Shown here piece after piece: positions 10,062 through 24,284 of a stretch of DNA of 64,000 nucleotides. The translations under genes were made by a program, and so were the position numbers. This stretch comes from Stenocarpella maydis (lineage: Eukaryota > Ascomycota > Sordariomycetes > Diaporthales > Diaporthaceae): positions 1 to 64,000 of the forward strand of contig NQMI01000156.1 in NCBI GenBank assembly GCA_002270565.1, in the 5' to 3' direction. Each line of letters starts with the position of its first letter. The first letter of the stretch is position 1. The notes under the pieces are model-generated. The model was not told the origin of the DNA and searched no databases. It worked only from the letters and a program-made list of their open reading frames with translations.

Positions 10062-13000
10062 GTGTTGGTAGACGGCTTTTTTGAATACTTTTTCCCCTTC
10101 TTTTTACTCGTGAGTACATGATGGTCGAATTTGCGTCAATATTAAGGGGTGATACGGAATGTTTGGGGAACACTTTCCTTCATCCGTGATGGAGTCCAGT
10201 CATGCCATACCTCGCTAGCAGGTCACTCAGATTTCGTAAAAGTTGAACAAAGACACTCGCTCATGTACCCCATGCTTGCGGCCACGAAATGTTGTGGAAT
10301 GTACCGACCAGTGAAACATTTCATGCGTCATTGTTGTGTGAGTGTAATGTGACAGATCAAGTCTCCGTTTCGGCCCTCATTAAATGGCTCAACGCATAAA
10401 CACAGGCTTTGCGAAATTGCGATGCAAATTCACTGATGGCGCCAAACACCAATGGTCAGGGTATTCACTGTATGTTCAGGATTGCTCTGTGGATTTGGCC
10501 TTGAATCAAGCTTCATCGTGCCAGCTCGTATCCAAAAACGCTTCTCTGTTCCCTCCTGCATTTTAAACCTCGCTTCTCCATCTTGCCATATCTTGGCATT
10601 CCCTTTAGATCAAAGGAATATCTGACACATCTCTTTCTATTAGAGTCAACGGCAAGCCGGTCTCCGAATCTGGCGTCAGCGGACATGACCAATACGCGGT
10701 GTTTGGATGGATGAGTGCCGAAATCTGAACAAGCTGACCACCGATGGAAATATCACCTTCAATTTGGTCACATTTTGAGATGGCTGCTCTAGAATGTGAT
10801 CAGAGGATGATAGACGTGTCATATGGACGGAATTCGGTCTTTGATCAAGTGTGGGTGGGTTGACACTTTTCCTCGGTACTTTTCACTAAACAGGGCGATG
10901 GAATTGGTAGTATAGAAATGTCCACATCCTCCTTTTATTCGTACAATAGAAAAATGGTTTCAGGCAAGTAAGCGCCTCTGAACTAGGATACAGTTTAGCG
11001 ACTTATAGGAGGCCTCGATTGTCAACTGCAGATATCACACACATGAGCAAGGCTTGGTGGCGAATATCAAGCCCCGAGTCCAGCTGAGCATCTCGGCCAA
11101 GGATGAAACAGACTCGCGCATTACGCGGCCCTGGTTCCAAGAGGATGTTCTCCATGGGCCCTGTGTAAGCCCTGTGAATACGAGCTGCACGAGACACCGG
11201 TGAAGAGTAGTGAAGCATCCAGAACGCGTCAGGACCGAGTGGGAGAAGCCATCATTCCAACTCTCAAACCCTGAATCGCCAGCGGCTGGATCTAACTCGC
11301 AACCGGTCAGGAAGATCGAGTAGGAGATGGTGGGGAGCTTCTGGAAGGGTTCCTGACATCGATGACGAATTGAATCCGCCCGCGGCTTCCAAAGGGCACC
11401 TGATGGATGTCGAAACCTTGAGCACGCAGCATACCCGGCGTTCACTATATTCCATTGCTGAAACCACAGAGTCTACAGAAACAGGGCTACGTACACCACC
11501 ACCCTAAGTCACCCGAGTTGTGGTTCCAATGGCCAGCCAAGTTCGACACTGGCGCCCCCGACCAGTGCGTCAGCCGGAAGACGTACCAAAACGCCAGCAC
11601 CCACAACGCCAGCCCACATGACGGCGCCACGCGCCCCAATGCGGACTAGCGGCCGTTCCGGCCCAGGATCCAATCAAAAGCAAAGTGACAAGGAAAAGGA
11701 GAAGCAAACAAGCTACACCCGTCTCGGAGACTAGCGGCTCGCAGGTTAAGGCAGGGCGGCAGGCTGTGCGTCTCCCGCCTGCCCGCCCGCCCCGGAGGAC
11801 TGGGATCGTTGCCCTAGACCTCGTTGCTAGTGTCGACGCTCGCCCTGCGGAGATGGCTGGCAAGTTAGTATCAACAAGAGGCTGGCAGCTGGGTCTTGAA
11901 ACCAAGGCCAGCTTAGCAGTTCTTGGGGTCATTCCGCGAGAGTCTATGATGAAACAATGATGTGACGCCCCGTTCGGCCCAGAGTCCATGATCATTGGAA
12001 AGGAAAAAAGGAAGGTTTAGTTGGCTCGTGAGGCCCGAACAGGCCCATTCCAAGGAAGCGGGCGTGATGTGGAAAGTGATAGGAAAGCCCGCGGCTGGAT
12101 GACTTCAACGGATTAGGTTCAGCGGGACCGCGGCCAGCCCGATGCTCCTGCAGAAGGGCTGAGGGCTCTAGACTAGTCCCGTGCTTCGCTGGCGAGACAG
12201 GTCCGGGTGATCTGGTATGTGGACACTTGGAGGGCGGGATAGCCTGGCCACATCCTTCCGCCTGCGGAACGCGGCGGCGCGATCGCGACGAGAAGCTTAA
12301 CTATTATGGTGGTGGTGGTGGTTCACAGCTGCAAGGGTTTTGTTCATTGGGCAGGGCTATCTCGAACAAAAAAACAAACTAACTTACATGCCAGCCTCTC
12401 GAGACCAAGGCTACCGAGGATATCCCGGGTTGTGGCCCGGCTGGCGATAGATTGCGCTCTGAGTCGCGGTGGTTCGGATCACGAGAGGATTCGCCAGGGT
12501 TTGGCGAGGGTGAGCCAGCCGCCCAAGGGAGACAAAAAGGAGAGGAAGGAAAAAGGCGAAGTGCGCGCGCGGCGGCTAAGCTTCGTTGTGCCGCGCTCCG
12601 TATAACTAATGTCTCCCCTTTTTGTCTCAATTCCCAATCGTCTCTTGCCGAGACAGCATAGGCGGGACGTTTCGAAGTGCGCGCGGTCTTATCCAGATGC
12701 GGCACCAAAACGAGCTCCAATTGGGTGTAACCAGAGCTACTATTGTGTTGATATCAACAAGGAATAACTGCATTTCAGACAACCGCACGGTTTATACCGC
12801 CTTCGCGGAACAACCCCAGACATGGAAGAAAGACAGCGCCGCAAGTGTATTTACACCAGGCGTGCGTAAATTCCGGGGAAAGGATATTGGCGCAAAATTC
12901 CAGGCAAGGCTGAACGAAAAGTGACAGGATCCACTGCGAACCCCTGGTGCTAAACTAGGCAGCCAACTGGGGGCGAGCCAGAAGGTGCCATAAAAACAGG

Positions 13001-15028
13001 ATTTCTCTTCCCCGCCCGCGAGGTGCCCAATGACTGGGCAGAACCCACAGCTGGTCGCCGTCTTGACAAATTACCTGTCTGGCCAGAGTGGCGAGGTCCG
13101 GGCAGATCAAGGAGTCGCCCGGGCAGCCTTTTCGAGGAACGCGGGCAGCCCAGCGCACGAATGGCGTTGCGCAGAGAGAAGATTACGAAGAGTGCCGCGG
13201 GGGTGCGACCCCGTGGTCACTTCTGGTCGGCATGGGACGTCGTGTGGTGGTGTGGAGCCACGAGGCAAACGTATGTACGTATCGAAGGCTGAGAGGTGCT
13301 GGTGGGTCGGATGAGGGTGTGCAGGGCAAGCTGAGGTTTGCCTGGGTACATAAGTAACTAGGTAGATGTGTACAAGCAAGTACCCGCGAGGCGCGCCAAA
13401 TGTGGAGTGACAACACAACCATAAGCAGTGTAGTATCTAGGAATAACGAGAGTGGACTTGCCCCAGTATCTTCTATGGGGTTTGGCCTTATTAGCGCCCG
13501 ATGAGGCCGGCGCAGACGTTCCCATAAAAGACCCTAGGAAGATCCCGATCGGATAACGGGACGGGGGGGGAGGGGGGGCTGGCTGTGTCTGCACACGCGT
13601 ATGTATGCGTCTTGGTGCATATGCCTGGGTAAGGGGAGTCACGGATTCAAAAAACCACCGGTTTCTAAGAATAATGCATCCCGGCTGGGCTGCATAGCTA
13701 CCCAGACCGGTTGTCGGGTGGCCGCGCCGCCAGCCACCCACTCCTGAACAGGGCGCAACGACGGGTGGCGAACCCTGCTCTAATTCTTCCGCTCCGGGGG
13801 GAGGAATATACAAGGCCAAGAAATAAGCAAGGTTTGTGTCAAATCCCGTGCTACGCGGCGCAAGAGCCTTGGGTCGTGTTGTCTTTCATATACGAAGGGG
13901 AGGGGGTGCGCCCGTTGAGCCTGGGTCGGGTGAGTCAAAAGGCGCTGTATCACCGCGGGAGGTGCCTGCTCGCGTCTGGGTGGGGCTCCTTGGTTTGCCC
14001 TTGGGATTCAGGCAATGTACTGTACTCAGCAGGGAAGAATACAGGCATGGCCTTCGGAGGCAGCTCGCGAGCCCCCCGTCCGTGGAGATGCACAGTTAGA
14101 ATGCACGGAGGTGGTCATGAGACGTGGGAAACATCACACTCACGAGTGCGGTACCGGGAAGAGCTAGTCAGGAGGTCGCTCATCGCATAGTCATGCAACG
14201 TACAGTAATAACACCTGAGCGCTATTCGCTTACCCGCATTTGCATGGGTGGTTAAAGCGCGCGCCTTCTGGGGTTAGCAGAGCTTGTAGATTGCATCCAT
14301 TAATTCGTCGGGTCAGAAGAAGCGACATGACTAGAAGCAGGAAGCAGTGTTAACAGGAAGGCTTCTTAGCCGAACATGACAGAGGAAAGAGAAAAAATAC
14401 AATTAGACAACCCGCGGCTTGCCCATGCTCACCAGTCACTAAACCTCTTTGCGCAGTTACTAGTTGTTAAGAGCCGGGAATAAAAATGAAACAAGAGAAA
14501 TTTTGATATAGAGAACTCATGACCTACAATTAAGAGGCGGGCGCAAAACGCGCCTCCACCTCCGAAACTAAGAGGAACCGTCCCCGCCGACGTCAAACCA
14601 GGATCTCCGAGCCACCCGGGACGCGCTGAAGCCGAGGGCGCGGCGTCCTCGTCTAAAAAAATTTGATAACTATCTTCCGAGACAGCGAGCAGCATCATGC
14701 CAATCAAATCCCCACAAGACAAGGACCGGTGGGCGATCACGGCCAAGATATCCGGGGAAAGGCGCGAAGGCGCAATAAAAGGTAAAGAAAACCGTGCCTG
14801 TGGCTTTTTCTTGGGCGATTTATAAAATGGGGTGGGGGAGGGGGTTCTAGATGGTGTGAAGGAGGCAAAAAACCTCTCCCACAACAGCTAATACATAACC
14901 CACGGTACACTGTTTCAAAGCCACTAGAAACCTCTACGTTTCCCTTCGGACCCGAGAAGGTTAAGCCATATCGATCATCTTCTTCCGCTCCGGAGGCTCT
15001 TTGAGGACCTTTAGTGCTTAAGAATGTA

Positions 15029-15050
15029 TGTGTGTGTGTGTGTGTGTGTG
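15029..15050. repeat. (TG)11 microsatellite
   Basis: Uninterrupted TG repeat inside the gene desert. Confidence 0.95.
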
Positions 15051-17540
15051 GGACTAGGTACCTAGGGCGGTTGGCCTCTTTTCTGTTATTGGGGGAAAAG
15101 GGAGGGGGGACTGTGAAAGACTAGAGGACGAGAGGAGACTAGACTATTCTAAGGAAATAAACTTAGTAGACTCTTGGAACAATTTTGGTGTGGTGTGTGG
15201 GTACGAGTGCCGGGGTTGAGGGAATGACTAAGTGACTCAGGTCATGAGGCTGCGCGGAATGCACGTTGACGTATACCACATGAGAAACGGCTGTGCTACC
15301 CACCCACACCTGCACAAGAGACACAGAGCTAGGTCCGAGGCGGAGAGCATCGCGGCCTATATCTGGACATATATGTATTCTACCGGTGGCACACACACCG
15401 CAATCTACACTGTGCTGTACTACGCGTTTTCTAATATCTGCACATGGGAGGTCGGCATGGTGGCTTTGTCGGGAGGAGAGCGGCAGGATACCGATTCGTC
15501 AGACATCCTGTTTCTGATATGTGTAAACATGCGGCCCTAAACGAGAAAGCAGTGGGTGTGGGGGGGGGGGGGTGCAAGACGAGACAAGAAGACGCGAGAT
15601 AAACAGGGAAACAGGGAAGAAACAAGGCAAGGAAGGCGGGTGGCCGGGACTGGGTTAGGCGACTGCAAGTCTGGCAGATCAGGACGCATGTCAAGCATGG
15701 CCCTCTACCCTGCCCCTACTGCCCCCCATGCACGATAGAGTGGGTGGTAGGTGTGGCTCGTACGCGGATATCACGTTGTCTCGACGGGGGTGTTGGAAGG
15801 GTGTGGTAGGTTGCTTGTGGAGGTTAGAGAGAAAAAAAAAGGGGGGGGAGAAGGGTGATGGTGCAGGAGTAAACTAGGCGAGATAAAACGGGCGAAGCGA
15901 AGCGATTTGTCCACACACACTCGAGCAGCGGATGCATAAAGGGACCACCTGCTTGCACGCCGGCCCTTCTCTCCTTTTCCCGCCTCGCTTGGTGGCTGGG
16001 TCGCTACAGGCATACAGATAGAGCGGGCCGCGGGAGTATGTCTCTAATGATGATATATGAAAGCGTGATCAGCCAGCCTACCAAGGCCGTAAAGCGCAGC
16101 GAGAATGCGTGTGGTCAGCCACGCCACGGCCCAGTCACGAAACCTAATCGGTTACTCATTGGAGCAGGACCCCGGACTGAAGGGCTGGACTGAAGGGTTG
16201 GACGACGTGACCATGGCAGCTCAGGGTCGGCGTAGCGTATAGATGATAGAGTGGTAATGGGCGAATCAGGCATGCAGGAAGGGGAGGGGGGCGCCCCCGG
16301 TGCCGCGAAGTGCTGCGAACTCCTGCATGCGACGGAGGGTGAGGAGGGTGGGATGGGGGAGGGGAGGGGCAACATGCTCATTACGAGGGAACTGATAGGT
16401 CCTGGGTGGCAATCTGCACTTCTGCAGGTGGTCTATGAAGGCGGTGATTATCTATTTCCGCGCCGTGGATGGGATGGGCCGAGATATGCCTGGCAATATA
16501 TCATGCATACCTGCATTCGTTCCATCAGGCCACGCCGGTGGAGTTACCCGACGGTAGATCTGGAAACGAGATGGACAGTTGCCGTGATGGCCGCCAGGAG
16601 ATAAAGTGCATGTGAGTGGCGGATAGTGGCGATGCCTGGGTTTCGACGCGATATCAGTATGTGACCGGCGGGCGCAAGACGTGGGCCCGTGTATTTGAGG
16701 GGATGGGTAAATAAGTGGTGGGCCAAAGTAGTGATGGCAAAGGGGTAAAAGGCCGGAGGGTGGGCGGTGTGGTCTGGTAACCTTTGGTGGTGCTGGTTGA
16801 GGCCCTGCTGGGGGAGGTGGTGGTGGTGGTGGTGACAGTAGTACATGTGTGTACTTGGTAGTGCAGATGCTCTCAACACCTAATCAAAACACACGAGAGT
16901 ACGGAGCAGAGTCGAGGTCCAAGAGTGCAGTCAAATTTGAAGGTGGTCAATGCGTTTCTGGGGGAAGCACGGGCGAGTGTGAGTGGGCGACGAGGACGGA
17001 AGATCACCGACGGGCGCGGCGGACAAGGGGAGGGGTTGGCGGCTAAGTTGTGTTCGGCGCACGATATATACCGCGATATATACATATGTGCACTATCACG
17101 GGGGGTGTGGGGGTTCCTAGAGGCCGTCCATGCAAGCCTGTCCTGCCCGCCCGAGTCAGGCAGCACGACGAGGGAGACAGATGCAAAAGGGGCATCGCAT
17201 GGGGCGTATGTGGGAGCAGAGTGTGCTAGGTTTGTCTAGGGTGGTGTCTCTTGGGCCTCCGGGTGTGTACTCCGTCTCGGAGGTGCATCAGCTTGCATGA
17301 GGGACTTGCGTGGAGGCTGACAGGCCGATCCCGAGCGTTCCAGAGCCCCGAGCCCAGAGACTCAGAGACCAGCTGCTTGCCCGCCCGCCTGCTTGATGAC
17401 TGCTTCCAGCTGGCCATGTCGAGCCACTGCTGACGATCCTTGCTGAGCTCAGCCTCGGGCAGCAGCAGTGGCGTGGACGCGAGGTTAAGCCCGTGATATA
17501 CCCATGTGGTCGTGATTGTACTACCAGGAAGGGGAGGGGG

Positions 17541-17564
17541 AGGAGGAGGAGGAGGAGGAGGAGG
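17541..17564. repeat. (AGG)8 microsatellite
   Basis: Uninterrupted AGG repeat preceded by a G-rich run, purine-only for about 45 bases. Confidence 0.95.
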
Positions 17565-17625
17565 GAGGAACCTGGTGTAAAGTTGGGATCTGGGGAAACG
17601 AGATTCCAGACCCATGGGAGAGCCG

Positions 17626-17643
17626 ATGCATGCATGCATGCAT
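17626..17643. repeat. ATGC palindromic repeat
   Basis: Perfect 18-base self-complementary run of ATGC units. Shorter versions recur at about 21,430 and 22,205. Confidence 0.9.
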
Positions 17644-20203
17644 AACAGTGCCGAACCGCAGTCCAACGGCGGTCTGTGTCCAAACGGTTCGGAGCAGTTG
17701 GAAAAAGAAAAAGCAAATTGAGTTTCGAGCCCAATGTCGGGCCCCAAGGCACGACTCGCCACCCTCCCATCTATCCCCGGCTGGCAAGCCTTGTGATATC
17801 GTCAACGATGATGGATGCTCGACACATGTGCGCCGTCGGATTCACTCCGGCGGGCCTGAGTGGATGAGGCCAAGAGCCGGGCAAACTTGGATTTGATGAT
17901 GAGCCCATGGTTCAAAGGGAGGGCACAACGTCTCATCGACTCCGGGGTGGTGGGTGGGCCTCGGCATTCCCCTTTCGGGGGGGCGACGATATGGACTGAC
18001 GGCGTGCACCTCTCTGGCCGTCCCATGCTGGAATGCAACCCTGCGAGGGCGAGAGAAGCACGGGAGCTGCATGAAGCAGACGTGATTGCCGATTAATTAG
18101 TCTCCGCACCACCCATGCCATGCGCGATGCGTCAAGCACCAACCGCAGCAATAGGAGCACAGCAGGCCCTTTTCCTGGGACCCCTCGTCCCGTCCGAAAG
18201 GGTCTGTGAGGATTTGTGCTTGTCGTTCGGACACGAGGACCGCCTGGTCAAGGGCCGTGACGAGCTCTCTCTTGGGCAGGAAATGTGTTGCGGGAACACG
18301 GCACTGACATAGCTGCTCTTGCACGATAGGCAAGGAACAAGCGTCGAGAAGGTTCATGCCTTGCCGCCTCCAAGTAGTCAGACGGATATTTCTCGGAGGC
18401 GCGCAGGCCGCGATTTAAAAAGAGAGAGGACCCGTGACATCGCCCTACCCTCGACCTTGGGTGTCCACTCGGGCATGAGCTGGACTGGGCAAGGAACGTG
18501 TGGATAGTTATGATCCATAGTGAACATGCTATCCTATGCCGCCCTGGAATGGACAGTGTAGAGTGAATGGTCACTCCCAGGCCCACTCAGCCATGAGGGG
18601 TCGTTGAGCAAATGGCGTGAGCCGCCGTCAAGTCGATCTGGACAGTCGATCCTATTCTACATAGTGTCCAGGGGTGGCCCTTGTCCCGGCGATCTCTGGG
18701 CCTAAGCTCCACCGTGGCCGAGTTGCATCTCCACTGCTCCCGTCAACGATCGAGGATTGTGTGTGTGCGTGATCTGTGGCCTGATGATATGAACGGGGGA
18801 CCGATGAGCAAGAGCAGTCTTTTGCGGTTGCCGGCATGCACGACTATGATCCGCGAGTCGAGCTGCGGCGGGAGGCTGACATTGCATGCGACGGCGAGTA
18901 CGTGCGGCTAAGCGAGGTCGGACGACGTTTACTAACTGCATCATCGCCCAGGAATGGAGGCACGAGATGAAAAGGACCGGACCGGGGGGGTGGAGTGCCG
19001 CTGACAACACTGGGCATAAGTTTCCGAGGTCTGGCTGTCGTCGCGTGGGGCATGTGTGGGGAGGGAGAGAAGGGCTGGGGAGGCTGGCGTGTAGACCAAG
19101 CCGAGGCGCTTTTTTTTTTGCGCGACCTGACGCGTGCTGCGTCAAGGGAGTGGCTGAGGATCAGTCAGGTGCAACGGCAGCAGACAGCATTGAGGCGGCG
19201 CCAGTCGAGCCAGTGATAGGTGAGACTGGCCCTGTTGTGGGCCGTGCCAGATCCGGGCACAGACAGAAACAAACAGGACGACCTTGGAAGGCTGAGAGCG
19301 AGTACAGTTAGTGCAACATCTAGTCCATCCTCACCAGCCAGTACGGACGGATGGCTGCAGCTGAGACAGCGGGGTGTGTGAGTGTGTGGGGGGAGTTGCT
19401 GTTGATGGAAGAGTGCGGGATCGTCACTCGATCGCGCGTGAGGCGCCATCGGCAGGTTGGCAGGCCGAGACAAGCATGGGAGTTTACGGTAAGATATGAC
19501 CGAAGAAAATGATCATTCTCGTACAAAAATAGTAGACGACGCCTCCCGGGAGCTAAAACATGAGCCTCTTGTGGTCAATACGAGAAGCGCGTCTTCTAAG
19601 ACGAGGAAGCGCATACGTCGTGGATGAATGTGAACGCCACCACTTAAATCGCAACCTACTGCACGATGTCCGAGCATATCTTTACTCCCGCCGTTGTACC
19701 GGCCGCGACGCCATTAGATAAAGAGGTACAACCTCTTCCGGATCGACCTCCATCCCTAAGATCGCAACTTCTGACCTCAGAGGTCCCTTTTGGGCATGGC
19801 GGAGTTATCGTTCCCCTCCCCTTGGGGCGGGGGGGGGGACAGGCTCACACAAAAGAAAATCCCCGATAATCCTCTGCAGTGGTTGATTTCAGTAATCTGT
19901 CCAAGACTTGAGTGGGTGGCAGCATTGAAAAGGACTGCAAGACTGTGCGACTCTGTCTAAGGTTAGCCTGTCAGCGCCAGTGGGCCCCTCCATGCAGTCC
20001 GGTGTAGAGGTTTAATGATCCTTCTGTGTATCGTCAACCGCAACCTGGCTGCCTGGTGTTGTCGTTGCTAGAAAGGTGACAAGGTTTACTGAGGAGCACA
20101 CATGTATGGACGCGTGTGTTTCGGGGGGAGGGGGTATCTCCCGGAAAAGGAAATTGAGGAGGAAAAAAGGATCTGCGGATCCTCAAGCTTGTGCGCTTGT
20201 ATA

Positions 20204-20224
20204 GTGGTGGTGGTGGTGGTGGTG
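20204..20224. repeat. (GTG)7 microsatellite
   Basis: Uninterrupted GTG repeat in the gene desert. Confidence 0.93.
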
Positions 20225-23200
20225 CATGTGAACCAGGCAGCCCAGAACAGCCCAGGACAGGACAGGACTTGTAAGGTCGTCGTGTCGTTTCCTTCGGCTC
20301 CGGGCTCGTCTTCGCCACTGTGATGGGAAACCGGGCGAGCAAGACGATCATACCGTAATACCTGAGAGTAGTCTGAACATTTGGGACTGACGGCGGCTTT
20401 ACTGGCTAGTTGAACAGGTAGTCCAACGTCAACTTCTGAACGACAAGGGGTACGAGATGAAAAAAAGGAGGGGGGGTTGATGTTGGTGTGGAGAAGAAGG
20501 AAGGGGGGGGGACTATCTGAAGGTCAATAGTAAGTCAGTCCGTCAGCTGGCCCGTCAGTCGGTGGGAATATCACGTCCGCCTCTCCGGCCGAGTGCGTCG
20601 GCAAGTCAAGAAGACAACTCGCTCCCGATCCTGGAGAACCCTCATGACGACAAAGAGCGGCCTCCGAGTATGCCCTGTCCACCTGGTCATCCAATAAAAC
20701 ATACCCTATGATGCCGGCCAGAGGAACTTATGAGACGGGCAGCGCGGAGAGACATGCATCCTGTGGTTTCAGTCCCGCGCTTCAAGTCTGCATGCTTCAT
20801 CATATCGTGTATGGAGATGGAGACGGAGAGGAAGCGCGCGCAGGGCCGCAGGCAGCAGACAGGTGAGTGAGTGGGCCAGGCGTTTCCCTTCTTGCAGATC
20901 AGATCTCGCGAAGGATATCTACACTAGTGTACACTACTACATTGCCCCACCGACGGGGACAGACTGGGCGGCCTGGGCGGACGAGGGGGACGGCGTAGCA
21001 TCATCCACCCGTCATCAGGATCACGCTATAGCATCGCTGCTATCGTTGGTCAGGGTGATGGATGAGGTTAGTCGGCGGGGCAGGCAGTGGATGAACCCGA
21101 CTGTCCCAGGGTCACATCGTCCCGAGTCAAAATTTCCAAGCCGAAAGTATCCCATCTGTCGTCTTTGCTTTTTCATTTCTTGGGGGGTTTTTCCCCATCT
21201 TGAAACTCGAGTCCGCCATCCGGGATGCTGCATGGCGCCGGCGCCGGCTCCCCATTTTCCCTCGGGGACGAGATGATTGCCAGCACGACGTACCCTGCGT
21301 ACGTACGGCTTACAACACTGGGGCTTGGTGACTAAGGCAGTATGGAATAGCATGGTGCCAAGCAGGAACACCAGTGGCGGTGAGAATAGCTGAACAAGCC
21401 GAAAATGCTGTACTTGGGTCTGCGCGCGCATGTATGCATGCATGTTTTCTTGGGCAAAAGAAACGCATTGCAGTGTGGGCCAGATAACCAGGCCAGAACA
21501 CGCCGGGGGTGCCGGTTTTTACACCGGATTTATGTATAACCCCCGAACAGACCGTCTCTTGGCGGGCTTGTTGGATCATCCACGGGTGCGGGTGAGCATT
21601 ACATCGGCGCGGATGGCCTCGCATCGGGGACTGCTGAGGGGGTTCTGGTTGTGATCCGAGAGGGACGCCCGTCCCGGCTGGGTGTGGCAGGTCCAGCTCG
21701 GAAGACTGCCGATTGATTGCCCCCGGATGCGTGTCTTGCGAGAATCAGTCATTCATTTCAGTCAATCCACCGGACCGTGCAAGTACAGTAAGACGAGCGT
21801 GGGTGTCGAGTGGGCGGAGGAGGACATATGTCGTCAGATAAGGGCGGGGATGATGGCCAAAACCGGGCACTCTTTGGACGCTCAGAAGCGAGGCAGACGC
21901 ACGCACGCAGACTTACACAGCATCTGCAAGCCGTCCGTCGTCTTGCGCCGTGTTGCCCGGTGGGTGCGGGGCTCAACTGCCAGATCCAGAGGTGATACAG
22001 TGGCTATAACACCCAATGTGCGCACAAAGTAGTGAGTGCATCTGCTTGTGCATATGCACCCTCCGTGCTGCATGATGCCCTCGCTCTACCAAGATGTAGT
22101 TGGTATATATCTACCTTGTCCCCCGTAGCAAGCCTACCGCGCCTGCGTGCGCCTGTTGTACTGTACGCCTCCAGACCTGTAGATGACCAGGCTACATCGC
22201 CAGTGCATGCAATGCATGTCTCTCCATGCATGTCTGGTCTGCAGATCGGAGACACGCGCGGGAGCACGGGCGCTTGACAAGAGACCAGAGCAGCAGCAGC
22301 AGCACCAACACATCGGGAACCTCGCTCCCGCCCTGTCAACCGAGACGCGGAATGTGGGAACTGACCCTCTCAACGCCCCAGGACCAAGGCCCAGACGCAC
22401 TCATGACTATCGATATAGTGTACAGCGCGCGCACACACACCGCTCTGCCTCCGAGGTTCAAATTTGGTCCCTCGCTGCCATCGGAATCGAAGGGCGCCTC
22501 TAGCGGCAGCCCTAGAACGCTCATGGTAATCACTAGAATTACTAGACAACATGGCAAGCGCCGTATCTTACTCGGGTGGGATTCTCTCAGGCTGGTGGAC
22601 ATAGGACGCGAGATTCCATCTGCCTGACTAATGAAATGAAAACCAACCCCCCTTCCTTGTCTTCCCCGCTGGCTCTTTTGCCTGCCCCGGGACACGACAG
22701 GAAAAGAAAACCCTGGGACGGAAAAGACAAAACGCTGCCTCGCCATCTGCAGCTGTCCCGATGAGGAAATACGCATGGCCTGGGGGGCCATGACCAGAGC
22801 TGCCCCAGGCCTGGCCCACAACCCCCCCCCTCAAGCCAAGAGATGGCGCCGGCGCATATCTATCACTTATCCCACCCCCTGTCATCAACAACATCATCAT
22901 TGATCGACCTCGAGACCCGTGAGGGTTACGTGTGTAGGTGGTCCGTCATCTTTAGGATTATTACCCTTGCTGAGAATAAGATGGGTATGGAATCCGCAGC
23001 ATCACCGCGTGCGCGTGAGGCACAGCGTGCAATGACTTGAACCGACTGACACACAAGAGACACACCACTTACCGTGCAGGACTCGGCGTCTGTCCAATCA
23101 GGTTGGGCATGTCGACTTTTGGACAGCAGCAGCCCGGGGCGATTTGCTTCTATAGACGGGCAGACAAGACAGCCTTGGGACCTGCCAACGGGCGCTCGTA

Positions 23201-24246
23201 TTATTTGTGGTATGGGCCAGCCAGCCAGCCACGGGTGGGAGGGAAAAAAAAAAAAAAAAAGAGAGGCACAGCCTCTAGGCAGGCATAATGAGCCGCCACC
23301 GGGCCTGTTCTTGTCTTGCAAATGTCTCGACATTCCGTGGTCACGCCGCACCCCACCCCTGAGCCTGGGGGGACCTGTCATGTTGTATGGGCCGTGAACG
23401 CGGCGAGAAATGGTAACTGCGTATATATGTCATGATGAATTTAACCCCCCCCCACCAACCAAACCCATGTAATGTATGTATGTATTGTACACTTCGTAGA
23501 GGGTACCTGGAATTACGCCTCGCCTACGGGTAATGCCGTTAGCTGCCTAGACGGGTGCTCGAGGTGTGCAAGCCTAGGTGGAGAACAAATCATGTCGCCG
23601 CCGTGCCCTTATCCGCAATTGCACGAGACACATTTGCCGTGCGAGGAAGGGACCCCCACACACCACCTTGTCGTCAGCACCCTGTTGGTGCCGTACCTGG
23701 GCTGAACCGTACCGTACCGTACCTGTATACTCGGCTTAAGGGCTCCCCTGACTTGCTGGGGGAGTGAGTGGGTGAGCGAGGGAGTGAGCGAGCGAGTGGA
23801 CAGTGCGGGTAGTAGGCGAGAGTGACTGGCGATGAGAAGGCAACCAGGCAGGTCGCGCTCCGCCGCTGCGCGGTTGGTCCCTTGCCGCGGTCAGGCGGCG
23901 ACCAACCAGCTCTGGTAGAGACATGAATTCACACCGAAGGCAAGCGAGGCAGAGAGAGACAGACCGAGAAGACCAGAGAGATGAGGACCCGCCGGTGCTG
24001 CCTCGCCCAGAACGGGTTATATCCGCAGGGAAAAGCCGGGCGAGTCAAGCAGCCTTCCATCCCCGACCTACCTCTGCTCTTTTCCCTCTCAAATATTTCG
24101 ACATTGGGGGGACGGGATATTGGCTGATGATAATCGACCGACCCTTTTCTCAGTGTTGAGCCCTACTACTACTACGTCCATCGCCCCCCTCCCCTTCGTT
24201 GCCTGCCGGAGAGAACCTTCGTGTTGTGTGTGCATGGCCATCTACT

Positions 24247-24282
<36 letters not shown>
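24247..24282. repeat. (ATC)12 microsatellite
   Basis: Uninterrupted 36-base ATC repeat, the longest perfect microsatellite I noticed in the window. Confidence 0.95.

Positions 24283-24284
<2 letters not shown>

Noticed and set aside
11003..11467. Overlapping minus-strand open frames that look partly coding (YTGPMENILLEPGPRNARVCF)
   Set aside because: No family recognised, frames change within 200 bases and no convincing introns join them; may be a relic.
12300..23400. Numerous open frames of 100-178 residues on both strands in the gene desert
   Set aside because: Low-complexity or microsatellite-encoded, overlapping in several frames, with no motifs or coherent splice sites.
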